Source: Chrysopilus asiliformis (Eukaryota > Arthropoda > Insecta > Diptera > Rhagionidae). From it: a DNA stretch of 64,000 bases. Numbering within the stretch: the first letter of the stretch is position 1; every line of letters starts with the position of its first letter. Made by a program: the position numbers and the translations under genes. Of the stretch, positions 1-11,525 are shown one piece after another. Where the stretch lies: NCBI GenBank assembly GCA_964034945.1, contig OZ035961.1:94622991-94686990 (forward strand), read 5' to 3'. The notes below the pieces were generated by a model that ran no database searches, was not told where the DNA came from, and worked only from the letters and a program-made list of their open reading frames with translations.

Positions 1-53
1 CATACGGGTCTCCAATGATTGCCAGATTTGCAATTATAGCTTTTGTTATGTTT
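1..53 (+). mobile_element. DINE-like family A, terminal fragment
   Basis: Begins inside the terminal stem-loop: CATACGGG, then a near copy of ATTGCCAGATTGGCAAT and CTTTTGTTATGTTT, the same end as the full copies near 21800, 28030 and 52930. Confidence 0.75.
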
Positions 54-527
54 AATTTCCAAATTTTCCAGTGTCTTTATGTACGACACCTTAAAAAGTT
101 ATGTTTCATATTCATTTTAACATTCATTTTTTATTTCATTTTAACTATAATTTTCATAAAAACACTTCCAAAGAATAAAAAAAAATTACGACAAATTAAA
201 CAAGCTTCTTACCCTGACCACGTTTGAACTTGGAATGACGCTCTACATAACTGTTTATCGAAAAACTCATAATTTAACACTCATACAAACTGTTTTTGCT
301 CACTTTTAATAGTAAAAGCACGCCAATGTTGTGATTTAACTGGTTACGCGAACTTATTTACCTTAGATTGTTGGAAATCACTTGTCGTTTGCTACAAATC
401 ACACCACTTTAGTAGTGAAACTACGCTGCAATAGGAATTTCACTCGCTTTGTTGAAAATCACTCATCAAAAATGCGAATATGCTCCAAAAATGGGCTTTT
501 ACCCACAAAATTTTGTTGGAATTCAAA

Positions 528-762
528 CAAATCAACTAGAGTATACTTTATAATGGGAAAATCGGGACTATTACTAAAATAGTTAATTTCAATTGAAAAA
601 ATATTCAATTTCACTACAAAATTGTAAATTTTACTAATAAATAGTTAAATTTCTTATAAAAATTGTCGATTTTGAATATTTCTGTATTTGAAATTAACTA
701 TTTTAGTAATAGTCACGATTTCCCATTATAAAGTAGTTAATTTTACTTTTCTCTCCGTGAAG
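528..762. mobile_element. Foldback MITE family G, copy 1
   Basis: Arms TATAATGGGAAAATCGGGAC near 551 and its inverted counterpart near 710-735, flanked on the right by TTTTCTCTCCGTG. The middle is AT-rich with TAGTTAATTTC repeats. A second copy is at 44211-44458. Confidence 0.6.
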
Positions 763-3534
763 ATGGACAAACGGACGAATCGATTAAGAAAATTGGAATT
801 TGATTTGGCATGTAAATAATTCTGAGGATGTTTAGGTTTGAGTAATAATCTTTTAGGAGCAGTCATCAATATGTAGCCACTTTTGTGTGGAGGAGTAAGG
901 GGGGATTTTCCAGAAGTGTAAACACATACAAAAAATCGAGAAAAATTTTGTCAATGGTGGGAAAGGATTCTAAAAAGACCAAAATGAGCGAAAAGCATAA
1001 AATTATGCGTAGGCTTTTTTTGCAAAAATGGATGGACGGCTTTTGATTCCTGAGGTATACCTATGTTAATTTATTTGACCAAAATTCTGATCTTTGCAGC
1101 AATTTTGCATCTTTCCAGCACTGGATTTTACTGTTATTGTTCTGTTTCATAAAAAAAATAAACCCTTTTTCTGAGTGATCTCCTACATATCGACAACGAA
1201 AGGTAAAATGGCAATTTATATATGTGCGAAACGCATTAAAATCAATCGATCGATACTGAAGGCCATTAGTAGATTGTACCGCATCAATAAAATTGTCGTA
1301 TTTTGCCGATATGTATTGGCTGCCAGTTGCTAAGGCGATAAAATTAAATCGATTGTTTCAACAACGTTGAATGGCGACCACCGACCAGGAGGATTTTATG
1401 GTGTTCAAAGTTTCCATCAGATGTATTTACATAGTACTTTCTGCATATGTATGTATTTGTGTGTGACTTTAATTTTCCGTTTTCCCTGGATTTTTTTTTT
1501 CAATTTTTCTCTTTTCATGAAGTTTTTTTCCCCCTTCAGTCGATTTGAGTTTAAAGGTTTCTAGCTGAAGTGAAAACCGCTCAGAAGCACTTGCCATTTA
1601 TAATGTAACTTTTATTAAGCAGTTGTACACATAATAGCGTTCTACGGTGAAGTTTATGTAGAACACCGAGACAAGCCGTTAAATATGGGAAAGCGATTGC
1701 TCAATATGGACTTAAAGGGCTAACGAACGAGATTCGTTTTGTTATATTCTGGATAGAATCTTATTTGGTGTGTTATCGTACACTGGAAAACTTAGCTTAA
1801 AAAGGTGTTTTGTTGAATTTAACGGTTGGCAAGGGGTTAAAAAAAATACAAAAGGCGACATTCCTCTTCATTTTACGACTTGTCCCAGAAGCACAATAGT
1901 GAACCAGAAAGCAACAACACAACCACCACCACCCCCAAGGGGACGAGGAGATGTTTAAACGACATAGGAGGTGGTTGAGGCGTTAGAGGGGCTTTTGAAA
2001 TATGCTGGAACGGTGGAAAAAATAATGCCAACAACAACTAAAATTTATGGTTTTCTAACATTGCAACAAGCGAGACGTAAATAATTTTACTTAATGGACG
2101 TAAATTGGGACGAAATGGGGTTGATGGGGATGTTTTTATTTCGATGTTGTGTTTTTTTTTCTCCATCGGTTTTGTATATATATTTTTTTCTTTCTTCTGT
2201 TGTTTCTTCAGTGTTTTCGGTCTCCATGTTGTTTAGTGTATTAAACGGGAAAGCCTCCGCCTTTGATGATGATGATGATGATGACGACGATGAGTCATGG
2301 GAAACCCGGTTTTTAAGAAGAGGTAAAATGAATTTAGCTATTTAAGGGGTAGGATGCGGCCTAAAACACCTTAAATGACGATGGTTAGTTTATACGTTCC
2401 TCAGACATTGTGCCGAATAGAGCCATTCGAATGGGATATTTCGGGTCTCATCCTGATACGGACACCGTATTGTATATTGTGTGGACCATGGGGCCCTATT
2501 ATTGGGTCTATGGACATTAAGTCGAAAGAGTACAATGGCGTTTTGTGGGCAAAAAGAGCGAAGGCAGCCGGAGTAATGGGGCGGTTTCGGTATTGTGTAC
2601 AAGAAACGGGACTCCTTATTCCAGGGGCTTTGGTGCCGATTTAATTTATGGTTCTCCGCAGCACAAAAGTCGGAGTGATAAATTGGCAGAAAACTGTTTC
2701 GAAGAGGAAATTTATTTTATGTTAAAGTAAATGTGCGGATGTCGTTTGTTAATCGGAAGCACTACTATAGGGTCTAGAAGGGGGAGCATCAAGCAATTCC
2801 AACAGGAATGTAAAAATTGTACGAAGGGAATATGGGCATGAGAGCGAAGGGAGCAGTATGGGGCAGAGCTTAGTAGCGTAAATGAAAGAAAACTTATTTT
2901 CCTTTTATTGTATTTTATACCTCTCTCTGGTATTATACGCACCGAACGAGGAAATAAAGAATAGAGAATTAAGTTTACTGGGGGAGGAGAGAAGGGGCAG
3001 TAGGGGAGCTACCAAAGCTGGAAAATACAAAACAAAAACTTAAGTTATGTTCTTTTAGAAAGGACAAAAAATTGAGGTCTTATGTAATTAGGAAGTAAAT
3101 TGTATGAATAGGTTTATTAGGCTTTTAGGTTTATTATCCTAATTTCAGAAATTTATGACGCTAGCATGCACTGCTAAAAGGAACCAACAGACGAACGAAA
3201 GAACGGGAGATTGAGAGCTTTAAAAGTTGTATTACAAGTTAATTTACACAAATAATGAATGCGTTTCCCGCCGTTTAATGTTCAAATTTTATCAGACCAT
3301 GACAATTATAATTGCTAGTCGATGTTAAATCGTTTGTGGTAGCCCCAGAAATCGGATATAGGTTGTAATTGTCATTAAAATATGGTTTGCTACTTTATTA
3401 TACGAAATATAATAAAGTATTGTTTTCATAGAGAATTTCCACCTCTGAATTTTGCCTGAAAATAATTTCCCAAGCACTCTTGACTCGATTGGAGCATTAT
3501 TACAAAAAAGTCTTTTGGTCTGTCAGTCTGTGTA

Positions 3535-3806
3535 CACTCAGAAAAATGTCCAGGTCAACTTTTTGTCAGGTTAACTCTGACCCCTCAGAGGTGTCTGTAA
3601 GCCTGCTAGCGGTCAGAGTTAACCTATCTAAGGTCAACTCGTGCAGCTCCCAATGCCCTACTTCACCTGCTGGTGGCTTAATTTCAGAATTTCTCCGACC
3701 ACAGGTCAACTCAGTTTTTCTTTCCCACATGCAGGCGAACGCGCGCCTGCCCGAGGCCAATTACGCCGTATGTAGGTCGTCGAGTTAGCCTCCATTTTTC
3801 TGAGTG
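3535..3806. mobile_element. MITE with CACTCAGAAAAATG terminal inverted repeats, TA duplication
   Basis: Left end CACTCAGAAAAATG and right end CATTTTTCTGAGTG are exact inverse copies, flanked by TA on both sides (3533-3534, 3807-3808). The GC-richer core carries several inverted AGGTCAAC/GTTAACCT motifs. A TA target points to the Tc1/mariner superfamily (inference). It interrupts older repeat sequence. Confidence 0.8.
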
Positions 3807-4740
3807 TACAAAATTTTTCAAAAACTACAGGAGCTAGAGACATAAAATTTTACAGGGGTGGTTCCGTTAGCCGGAAAGAACAAAAATGACGGCTTTTCAA
3901 AATTCTCAATTCTGTTCTTTGCGATTTACTCCGAAACTATGCGTTTTACGAACAGTAGTCTTACGAACGACAAAAGTTGAAGATAGTAAAATCTCCTGCC
4001 TCCGTCTTTCAATAGAACTCTATATCTCAAACCAGTATCAATATATACCGTTATTTAAAAAAAAGCCATATTTTGCGATTCTCTCGAAAACTATCGGGAT
4101 TTCGGTAGTTCAACATATGAAGTGAATTGCAAAGAACAACATTCACCAAAACTTTTACTTTCCTCTTCTTAAAAGGGAAAGTATTGTATTCATGGTGGAG
4201 ACCGACCTCGAGAACGGTGGCAGATAGAAAATGTTTGAAAAGTACGAAATCCATTTCAGATAAAATTATAAGGATGTTCGTCTGTCCGTTTTACGTATTT
4301 TAAATAAATCGACAACGCGTTGAGCTAGCGTCTTGTAATTTTTTGTAAATAATTTTTACAAAAATCGTATAATAGTTTTCTGTCAGGTTTTAGCAAAATG
4401 ACGCTAGCTATAACGGGTACCTTCACACAATTTTTTTTGAAAAAATACCGATTTTGAAAATTTCTCAAAACCTACGGGCTTTTGCAAAAAAAGTATAACA
4501 AAATTTAAAAGATATAAAATTTTCTACATTCGGTTTAACGGTTTTTTGTATCTCCAAAGGTTTTAACATTTTTCAAAAAAAGATGGTTTTTTGAAAATTT
4601 CGCAGTTTTTTGAAAATTTTTCGAAAACGGTGCGCTATTATGGAAAAATGAAATAACCAGATTCAAAGGAAATAAACTTGTCTGTATTTTTTCCTTTAAA
4701 GGTTTTTACGTATCTTTAACGGTACTTAAGATATCTTCAG
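3807..4740 (+). mobile_element. DINE/Helentron-like family F, copy 1
   Basis: Contains TTTCCTCTTCTTAAAAGGGA with subterminal inversion, then AGTATTGTATTCATG, GGCAGATAGAAA, GTCTGTCCGTTTTACGTAT and GCGTTGAGCTAGCG. The same order recurs near 24150 and 48000. Ends are not defined. Confidence 0.5.
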
Positions 4741-5918
4741 CTTTCAGGAAGTGTCTATAAAATACGTAACACTTTCAGGGGCAGGGGGAAGTCTGCGTAA
4801 CACTTTTAGGTAAAGGGGAAAGGGAGTGTGACTGCTTGACTCTATAGAAATATCGCAAAAAAGAGTTGATAAAGGAAGGGGTGGGTAGGGGGCGGGAAGC
4901 GGGGGGCGGGGAGGGGGGTAGGGGAGCTCTCCGAGTGGCCCGAAAAAGGCAAAATTATCGTGAAATGTTTTATGGGCAGCTCGTGTTTTCAGGCCCTATC
5001 ATCTTTGAGGGTAGCCATACACTCTGTGGAGGGTCTGTGAAACCCAAAAGTAAATGTTTTGTATCGATTTATTGAATTTTAAGCACCGATAGAACCGTTA
5101 TAATATAAATCAAGGGTGCTCAGAAGTGACGTAAACAAAATTACTCCCTTCAACAGTGAGCTACAAAAGATCACACATAAAAAGGTTTCCAAATCAAGGT
5201 ACCAAATTGCTATACGATTCGCTTTTTAATTATCCTCAAACTTTTTTCCTGTGGTTAATTGAAAGAATTCATTACATTTACAAGTAGTAATTTAATTATT
5301 TCTAGTAGCAAACAAACAAGATGAAATCTCTGTGAATCTAAATTCAGCAATGAAAGTTTTACGATTCTTCTCCCATTCTCGACATTGTGCCAAAATTTAG
5401 TGTCGCAGGTTAACAAAATGACGATGATATCATACTAAAAACATTAAAACGACCAAAAATAATGTTTGAATTTAATTTGAAGTAACGTTTTATATGTTTG
5501 CATTGTGAAGGAGTTTTTTTTTTATGATTATCATAAAGTCTTATCCACACCTTGACCCCATAATACTTTCAGCCATAAATACATACTTTATAGTGAGTGC
5601 TTTTTGTCCACCATCACTTGTGGCAATTTCAATTTTTCAAAAAGGTAACATTTGTGACCACGTAACCACAATTCACTCGTCCTTAGTCACAGCAAAATGA
5701 ATGAAATAAATAAACGCGAAGCAGAAGAAAGAAAGTAATAAAAATTGCAATAAAATGTTGCAATAAAAAAAGGACCCTCTCCCATTTTGTCGTACATTTT
5801 GTATTGAAATTATTACCAAAAAATATATATATACATATAAAACTTATAGTGGTGTACATAATAATACTCGTAAGTCCGGCAGAATTCTTTTATCTAATGA
5901 AATATATCTTTATTATAG

Positions 5919-7522
5919 GTCGAAATAAATGGCCGATCGCTAAACATAATTTCTGAGGCTTTGGGTGGCACAAATGTCGATAATTGCCCGCATGCCTGTG
6001 TCGCTCGACCGTGCGGAGCATTAGCCGAATGTATCCCACTGCTGGATAACTACGAGTGCCGGTGTAGTCCATTCACAGCACAATGCAATAAAGCCGAAGA
6101 ATTGCCGTTAAAACAAATCATGAGGCAAGAGGATACCAGGATACTCCAGCACGGCCATCACCAAACAACTATTCCGAGCGATAATAAAACGCATTCCAGG
6201 AATACCCATTACCGGATAGAGCAGCCATTATCCTCATCACAATCACTGTCATCGTCACATTCCTCGCATTCATACCGATTGAAACAGCCGACAAAATCCC
6301 AAGTATCCACAAATGGTAACAAATTCGCCAAGGATATCAACACCGATCCCGAAACCAACTACGACTATCAATACACGGGCGATTACAAAACAAGACAAAC
6401 TGGTGACACTAATTTGAAGAGTAAACAGATTAATGGCATCACGAGGCAACACAAAAAATTCGATTTTGAGAAAACAAGTAGTAAGGAGAAAAGTAGTATC
6501 AATGACAGTGGAAGTAGCCGAAGTAGGAGCCGAAGTAAGCCGTCGCACAGCAGGACCAGTAGCCATCATGGTAGTAGCTTAACCAGTGCTGGTGGTGATG
6601 CTGTTTTCGATGAAAGTGGTTTAGCAAATAGTAAAAGTTTCGGGGATTCTCAATTCGGTGTAGACAGATATATGTCTGTTGACACACAGCAATTATTGAA
6701 GCACCACGAGAAAAATAAAGGGCTCCTCCTGGCTAGGGAAAAAGTTTCACATCAAAAGATCATGGGACACCCTAGTGGCAGGATTACCGAGCTCGGCGGT
6801 AGGGATGACGGAGGTGATACTGTTGACGAAAGGACATCGACGGGATTAGCAACCGAAATGGCATCATCGGAATCAACAGGAGATGAATCGGCGGCGGGTA
6901 TGAGAAGGACACCCCATGGGCCTGAACTAGTCGAAGATAGCGTATCCGTATCAACAGGCAGTGGAAGGACGAAGGCTCAAAAAAGGAAAACCGTTCATCA
7001 CAGGAAGCACAAAAACAACGACAGACCGGCAATGGGACTAACATCCGGCATGGAGGAGCAACACAATAGCCATAGGAATGACGGATTTGCTGAGGGTGGT
7101 AGTAGTATTAGTAGTAGTAGTACTGGTCATATCAGCCACAATCGAGGCGACGGTGGTAGTTTAACCAGTAGCACCCCCACAAACACTCGAAGTAGTGGCA
7201 GCAATCTATTTATGGGCGAGAATGATTTTCAGACGAGGGAACTCATCGAGGATATGGAACGCATAATGAAAAATAGCAAGGATTTAAGGTCACAGGAATC
7301 ATCTACATCGTCTGCATTCAAAAGAACTCATGGGGCCTGTTTCACTGGAACGGACAGCTACTTTCATTATAATGATGCGGAGACGATGAGTCAAATAATC
7401 AGCTATAGAATTGATTTGAACCTGCGATTTAAGACCCATTCCAATTATGGTGTTATCCTGTGGTCGGGACGGCAAAGTGCCCTGGACAGTGATGATTTCC
7501 TATCACTTGGAATTGAGAATGG
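5919..7522 (+). CDS. Agrin-like gene, large exon: LG tail, EGF module, Ser/Thr-rich linker, start of last LG domain
   Basis: The exon has an AG acceptor at 5917-5918 and a GTGAGT donor at 7523, and stays open for 534 codons. I start it at 5919 rather than at the later in-frame TTG because the reading frame continues back to the acceptor and supplies typical end-of-LG-domain residues. The six EGF cysteines lie within about residues 27-53 of the exon. The linker (about residues 58-470) has Ser runs, an SRSRSRSK stretch, several Ser-Gly dipeptides near acidic residues (possible glycosaminoglycan sites, inferred) and an Arg-Gly-Asp tripeptide at 7143-7151. Confidence 0.85.
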
Positions 7523-10031
7523 GTGAGTAGTTATTTACAATTTCCACGGAGCTATTAGAGACATGTGTAACTATTTCAGACGGATTGATGTACTGTAAGA
7601 AATTTTGTATTTAAACTGCAAAAATGTGTGAATTGAATTTTTGTTTTTAATTGCCGTGATATTTTTGTGTTCTTCAAAAAGAAAAAAAAAATATGTGTCC
7701 TAAGTAGGGTGACCATATACTTTTCTGGGGTCAATTCGGGAAAAGATGAGCAACGGGTGGGGGTTGCTTAAAATGGAGCGTTCGACAAAACAACGAAATT
7801 CTATAGAAAACAAATTTTTTTGATGAAAAACAAAAACAAGTTTTTATTAACGTAATTTTCCCGCTCTTTACATTCCAGTACCAGGAAGACCGAGCCATGC
7901 TCGGCGACCTCAAAATCCTACTTTTGCTGATTTTTGGGGAAAAAATAAATTCACATTATCTGTACAGAGCTTTTCCACAGTTTTTAAATTTCCGACCTAG
8001 AAAGCTAGAAACTAAATAATTAAATTTATAACAAAATTTCATAGAAATCGGTTGAGTGGTTATTGAGTAATCGCTGTCACCGATTTTTGAAACGTTGTTT
8101 TGAAACACCAGGTGAGGGTTATCGTGGGGAGGGAAAAGTCAGGTTTGTATTGGAAAAATCGAAAGCCCCATTAGTAATACTGTAAAGTTTCATTAAGATC
8201 GGACCACCCAATTCGAAGATAACAGGCGAGGGGTATCGAAGGGGAATTTTCTCAGGGGTGAGACCTATCTAGATCGATTTCTTGTCCCCGAAAATCCCTA
8301 ACCTCTAAGTTTCGTGAAAATCGTTAGGCGGGTTTTCGAGATCGTTTGTGCAGACAGACAGACAGACAAACAGACATTCCTCATATTATATTATAGGATA
8401 ACTAAAGGCAACGGAAATAAAGGCCTAATCGTCGGATACAAAAATGAACTACACCAGGGTGTTAGGAATTACAAAAGATTTTGATTTCCGTGTGTCTGTT
8501 CGTCTGTCCATTTGTCCACGTATCCATTTGTCCGTCTGTTTGTCCGTCTGTCTGTCCGTCTGTCTCTCTGTTCGTCTGTCTGTCTCTCTGTTCGTCTGTC
8601 TGTCTCTCTGTTCGTCTGTCTGTCTCTCTGTTCGTCTGTCTGTCTCTCTGTTCGTCTGTCTGTCTCTCTGTTCGTCTGTCTGTCTCTCTGTTCGTCTGTC
8701 TGTCTCTCTGTTCGTCTGTCTGTCTCTCTGTTTGTCTGTCTGTCTCTTTGTTTGTCTGTCTGTCTCTCTGTTCGTCTGTCTGTCCGTCTGTCTGTCCGTC
8801 TGTCTGTCCATCGGTCTGTCCGTCTGCTGTTTATCCGTCTGTCTGTCCATAGGTCTTTCCATCTGTCTGTCCAATTGTCCATTTATCCATTTGTCCGTCT
8901 GTCTGTTTCTCTGTCTGTCTGTCTGTCCGTTTGTTTGTCCGTCTGTCTGTCCGTCTGTTCATCCGTCTGTCTGTTCGTCTGTCTGTCCGTCTGTTTGTCC
9001 GTCTGTCTGTTCGTCTGTCTGTCCGTCTGTCTGTCCGTTTGTCTTTCCATCTGTCTGTTCATTTGTCTATTGATCCATTTGTCCGCCTATCTGTGCGCCT
9101 GCCCGTCAAGAAAAAACGAAAATTGAATTGTTTCTAGAAAACTCTAGCATGGTTTTTAATTACTTTGGTCAGTAATGTTTCACTAAATTACTTGACTGAA
9201 GTAGCGCTTAAATTAATGCTAATATTCTGAGCGCAACATTTTCCCGATGTTATTTTAAAAATCCATTCAATTTTTATCTATGTACACATGTTTAACAGAT
9301 ATTGATTAATATTCCATAATTTTTTCATTCATTCTTTTGTTGTTTTCCCCTACGGTTATTTATACTATTTTACTGGTGATTTTATGTACGGACATTTTTT
9401 TCCCTCAGGTATCTGCACCTGAGATATAATCTGGGCTCAGGAGAGATTAATATCCAATTTAACAGTACGAGAGTTAGCGATGGTCTGTGGCATCGAGTAC
9501 GAGCTATAAGGTAAAGTATTAGTCGAATAACTTTTCTGGATTTTGTTTGTCGATCGTTTGTAATATATATGGGAAAACTTTTTTACTGGGACTTCTTTTT
9601 ATTATACAGGAATTTACAGGAGGGCTCACTGGAAGTGGACGGCCGAAAGTCCGTTGTGCAGCGTTCACCTGGTAAACTTAGGCAACTAAATACAGACACT
9701 GGCTTATATGTTGGTAAGGATTTTCTTTGTAGCTGAATTTTTTTTAAAGCAGTAAAAGTTAATAGAATTCACATAGAAAATTACATGCCATTTTTGTCCA
9801 CATAACATTTTTAATAGCCTGTATTTCTTATTGAAAATCCATTTTCCGATTACAAAACCTTTTTTTCCCTTCACAGGTGGTATGCCAGATGTAATATATT
9901 ACACAAGGAGAAGATATTTTACAGGAATTGTGGGATGTATATCAGAAATAGTACTTGCTGGTGAATTGAAACTTAGCTTAGATCCAGCGACTCTGGGCAC
10001 TGCCCACAATGTTGAAGTCGGAATACTCTGA
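5919..10031 (+). CDS. Agrin-like extracellular matrix protein, C-terminal four exons (partial gene)
   Basis: Coding exons read as 5919-7522, 9409-9510, 9610-9713 and 9877-10031, joining in frame (phases 2, 2, 1) to give about 654 residues and a TGA stop at 10029-10031. Domain order: the tail of a laminin-G domain (begins VEINGRSLNIISEALGG), an EGF-like module with spacing CX4CX5CX8CXCX6C, a roughly 410-residue low-complexity linker rich in Ser, Thr, His, Arg and Gly, then a complete laminin-G domain from about HGACF through the motifs GVILWSGR, LRYNLGSGE, DGLWHRVRA, EGSLEVDG, TDTGLYVGGMPD and GIVGCISEI. These motifs and the EGF/LG alternation fit the C-terminal third of agrin/perlecan-family matrix proteins, which bind cell-surface receptors in basal lamina. 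The final LG domain looks closest to agrin LG3. The start of the gene is upstream of the window. Pikachurin or eyes-shut-type proteins are less likely alternatives. Confidence 0.8.
7960..8400 (+). repeat. Diverged interspersed repeat in agrin-like intron
   Basis: Three successive 'TTTCATAGAAATCGG'-type phrases (near 8037, 8188, 8310), ending in a short CAGACAGACAGACAGACAAA tract. This pattern is typical of degraded insect repeats, but I cannot assign a class. Confidence 0.45.
8402..9118 (+). mobile_element. DINE/Helentron-like family D with a hugely expanded (GTCY)n array
   Basis: Opens with GGATACAAAAATGAACTACA and CCAGGGTGTTAGG, shared with 39083 and, inverted, 59980. This is followed by about 600 bp of GTCT/GTCC/GTTC tetramers. 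Because four is not a multiple of three, the array is open in several frames on both strands. Those frames are not genes. Confidence 0.65.
8561..8780 (+). repeat. 20-bp higher-order repeat inside the tetranucleotide array
   Basis: Eleven head-to-tail 20-bp units (TGTCTCTCTGTTCGTCTGTC), nine identical and two with one or two changes. Confidence 0.9.
9409..9510 (+). CDS. Agrin-like gene, penultimate LG-domain exon a
   Basis: Acceptor CTCAG before 9409 and donor GTAAAG at 9511. The exon completes a split Gly codon and encodes YLHLRYNLGSGE through DGLWHRVRAI, the central strands of the last laminin-G domain. The frame is conserved on both sides. Confidence 0.85.
9610..9713 (+). CDS. Agrin-like gene, penultimate LG-domain exon b
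   Basis: Acceptor TACAG before 9610 and donor GTAAGG at 9714. It completes the Arg codon split after 9510 and encodes NLQEGSLEVDGRKSV onward to TDTGLYVG. Introns on both sides are only about 100-160 bp. Confidence 0.85.
9877..10031 (+). CDS. Agrin-like gene, terminal coding exon
   Basis: Acceptor CACAG before 9877. Encodes GMPDVIYYTRRRYFTG, then GIVGCISEIVLAGE (the conserved Cys strand of LG domains) and a short tail ending EVGIL and TGA. AT-rich sequence follows at once and is probably the 3' UTR. Confidence 0.85.
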
Positions 10032-11297
10032 AAGTCAAATACGACACGAAATACTTAACATTAGTACAATGAGTTGTTTTTGTAAAAAGGATTAACTAAA
10101 AAATAATAATAATAAGAATAATATTTATAACAATATTATACAAAATTTAATGAAAATGCTTTTCATTTTCGTATGATTCTCGGTTTTTATATATGAAAAA
10201 AAAAAAAAAATAATGAAGGAAAAATCATTTTTCTAGCCTTAAGTGAAATCCATTTTTCTAGTGACAACTTTTATTTTTGTTTGAACATTTTTTCTATCGT
10301 GATCAATAGGAAAATGAAAAAAAAATAATATTTATAGATAAAAGAGAAAATACAACATTCTTATTTCGGAAAAAAAAATCTTACTAAATTTAAGGGAAAG
10401 TGAAATACTGTTTTTATAAAATATGAGAAGGAAATGTAATTAGTATAAAAAGAAAAGAATTATTACATAAGGAATGAGTTTGTAGGCATAAAAGAAACAT
10501 AGAAACGACAAACAAAATAAAATAAAAATCTAGGGCTGATATGTTAATAGTAAAACTAAAAACTAATGATAAATAAAATACTTTGAAAGAAAGTAACGTA
10601 TTAAGTATAAAAAAAAGTAATCTAAATGAAATTATGAATATGTATAGAAGACATTTTTGTACGGAGATAAAAAAAAGTAATAATAATAATAATAAAAGTG
10701 AAATCAAACTAATTTTTAATGAAAATAACTTAATTTCATAATATATACGAAGATAGGATCTTATGCGAAATAAAACAAATAAATAAATCAAATTTAAGAG
10801 AAATATATAATTAAAATCATTCAAAAAAATTAACAGAAAAATAAAAGAAATTAAAAAAGAAATGATTATATAAAATAAACTATATTTACTAAAAAAAATC
10901 AAACCCTAGTAAAAGAAATGAAACTATTTTTAAGTAATTGAGATAATGTTAAATAAAATTATTATTATGTCAATTTAGGTACACAAAAAAAATGATCAAT
11001 CTTTAAAAAAAAACACCTTAAACAACACACATGAAAGCAAAATAAATGTCAATTCCTATATTTTAAAAAAAAGAAATTTTTAAATCAAAAATATATCAAC
11101 ACACGATTTTTACACTCAAACACAAATTTTTTCTGTATTTTACTTACAATTAATTGAAAATTTAGGTTAAAAGAGTAAACGAAAGTTATGCAATTTTGAA
11201 ATTTGCTAGATTTATTGAGGAAAGTTTTAGGAATAAACAAAAATACTGTATATTAATTAACCTAGCGTTCTCACATGTGAGTTCCATATATCGAATA
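10032..11297. other. AT-rich 3' UTR and intergenic sequence
   Basis: After the stop codon the sequence is very AT-rich with long A runs and several AATAAA-like hexamers. I cannot choose a polyadenylation site. A long minus-strand open frame at 10414-10902 is Phe/Leu/Ile-rich and is what AT-rich DNA gives by chance. Confidence 0.4.
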
Positions 11298-11525
11298 CAG
11301 TAATCCCTCCAACTGCGCGCTAGATACGTTCCACAAAAAGAGCGCGCAAACCGAAACCGCGCACTGTGAACCCTACTTGGGTTAGGAACATGTTTTTTTA
11401 AACGAAAATTATAAAAAAAACCTCGCAGCTGCAAAATTTTTACCGCGCAGTTCGAAATTTTTGTATTAAAAACTTAATCGCGAAACCGCGCAGTTGCGAA
11501 ACCGCGCAGTTGGGCGGAATTCCTG
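11298..11525. mobile_element. pogo-like MITE, TA duplication
   Basis: Left CAGTAATCCCTCCAACTGCG and right CGCAGTTGGGCGGAATTCCTG are imperfect inverted repeats starting CAG, with TA on both sides (11296-11297, 11526-11527). The core repeats CCGCGCAGTTGCGAAA. Confidence 0.75.

Larger units (their letters stand above)
1..5918. other. Upstream intron of the agrin-like gene with repeat fragments
   Basis: No open frame here resembles a protein I know. Between 763 and 3530 I see only simple-sequence patches, such as a (GAT)n tract near 2262-2291 giving an Asp run. Between 4741 and 5918 nothing is recognisable apart from a G-rich patch near 4878-4925. Confidence 0.5.

Noticed and set aside
2094..2345. 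Frame ending in an Asp run (possible acidic protein)
   Set aside because: The Asp run is a (GAT)n microsatellite and the rest is Phe/Ser/Val-rich chance sequence in an intron.
8444..9137. Long Cys/Leu/Ser/Val-rich and Arg/Asp/Thr-rich open frames on both strands
   Set aside because: They are the readings of a tetranucleotide array, which is open in several frames. They have no start context and no resemblance to real proteins.
10414..10902. 162-codon minus-strand frame, possible membrane protein
   Set aside because: Phe/Leu/Ile-only composition from AT-rich 3' UTR-like DNA with A runs. No conserved motif and no splice context.
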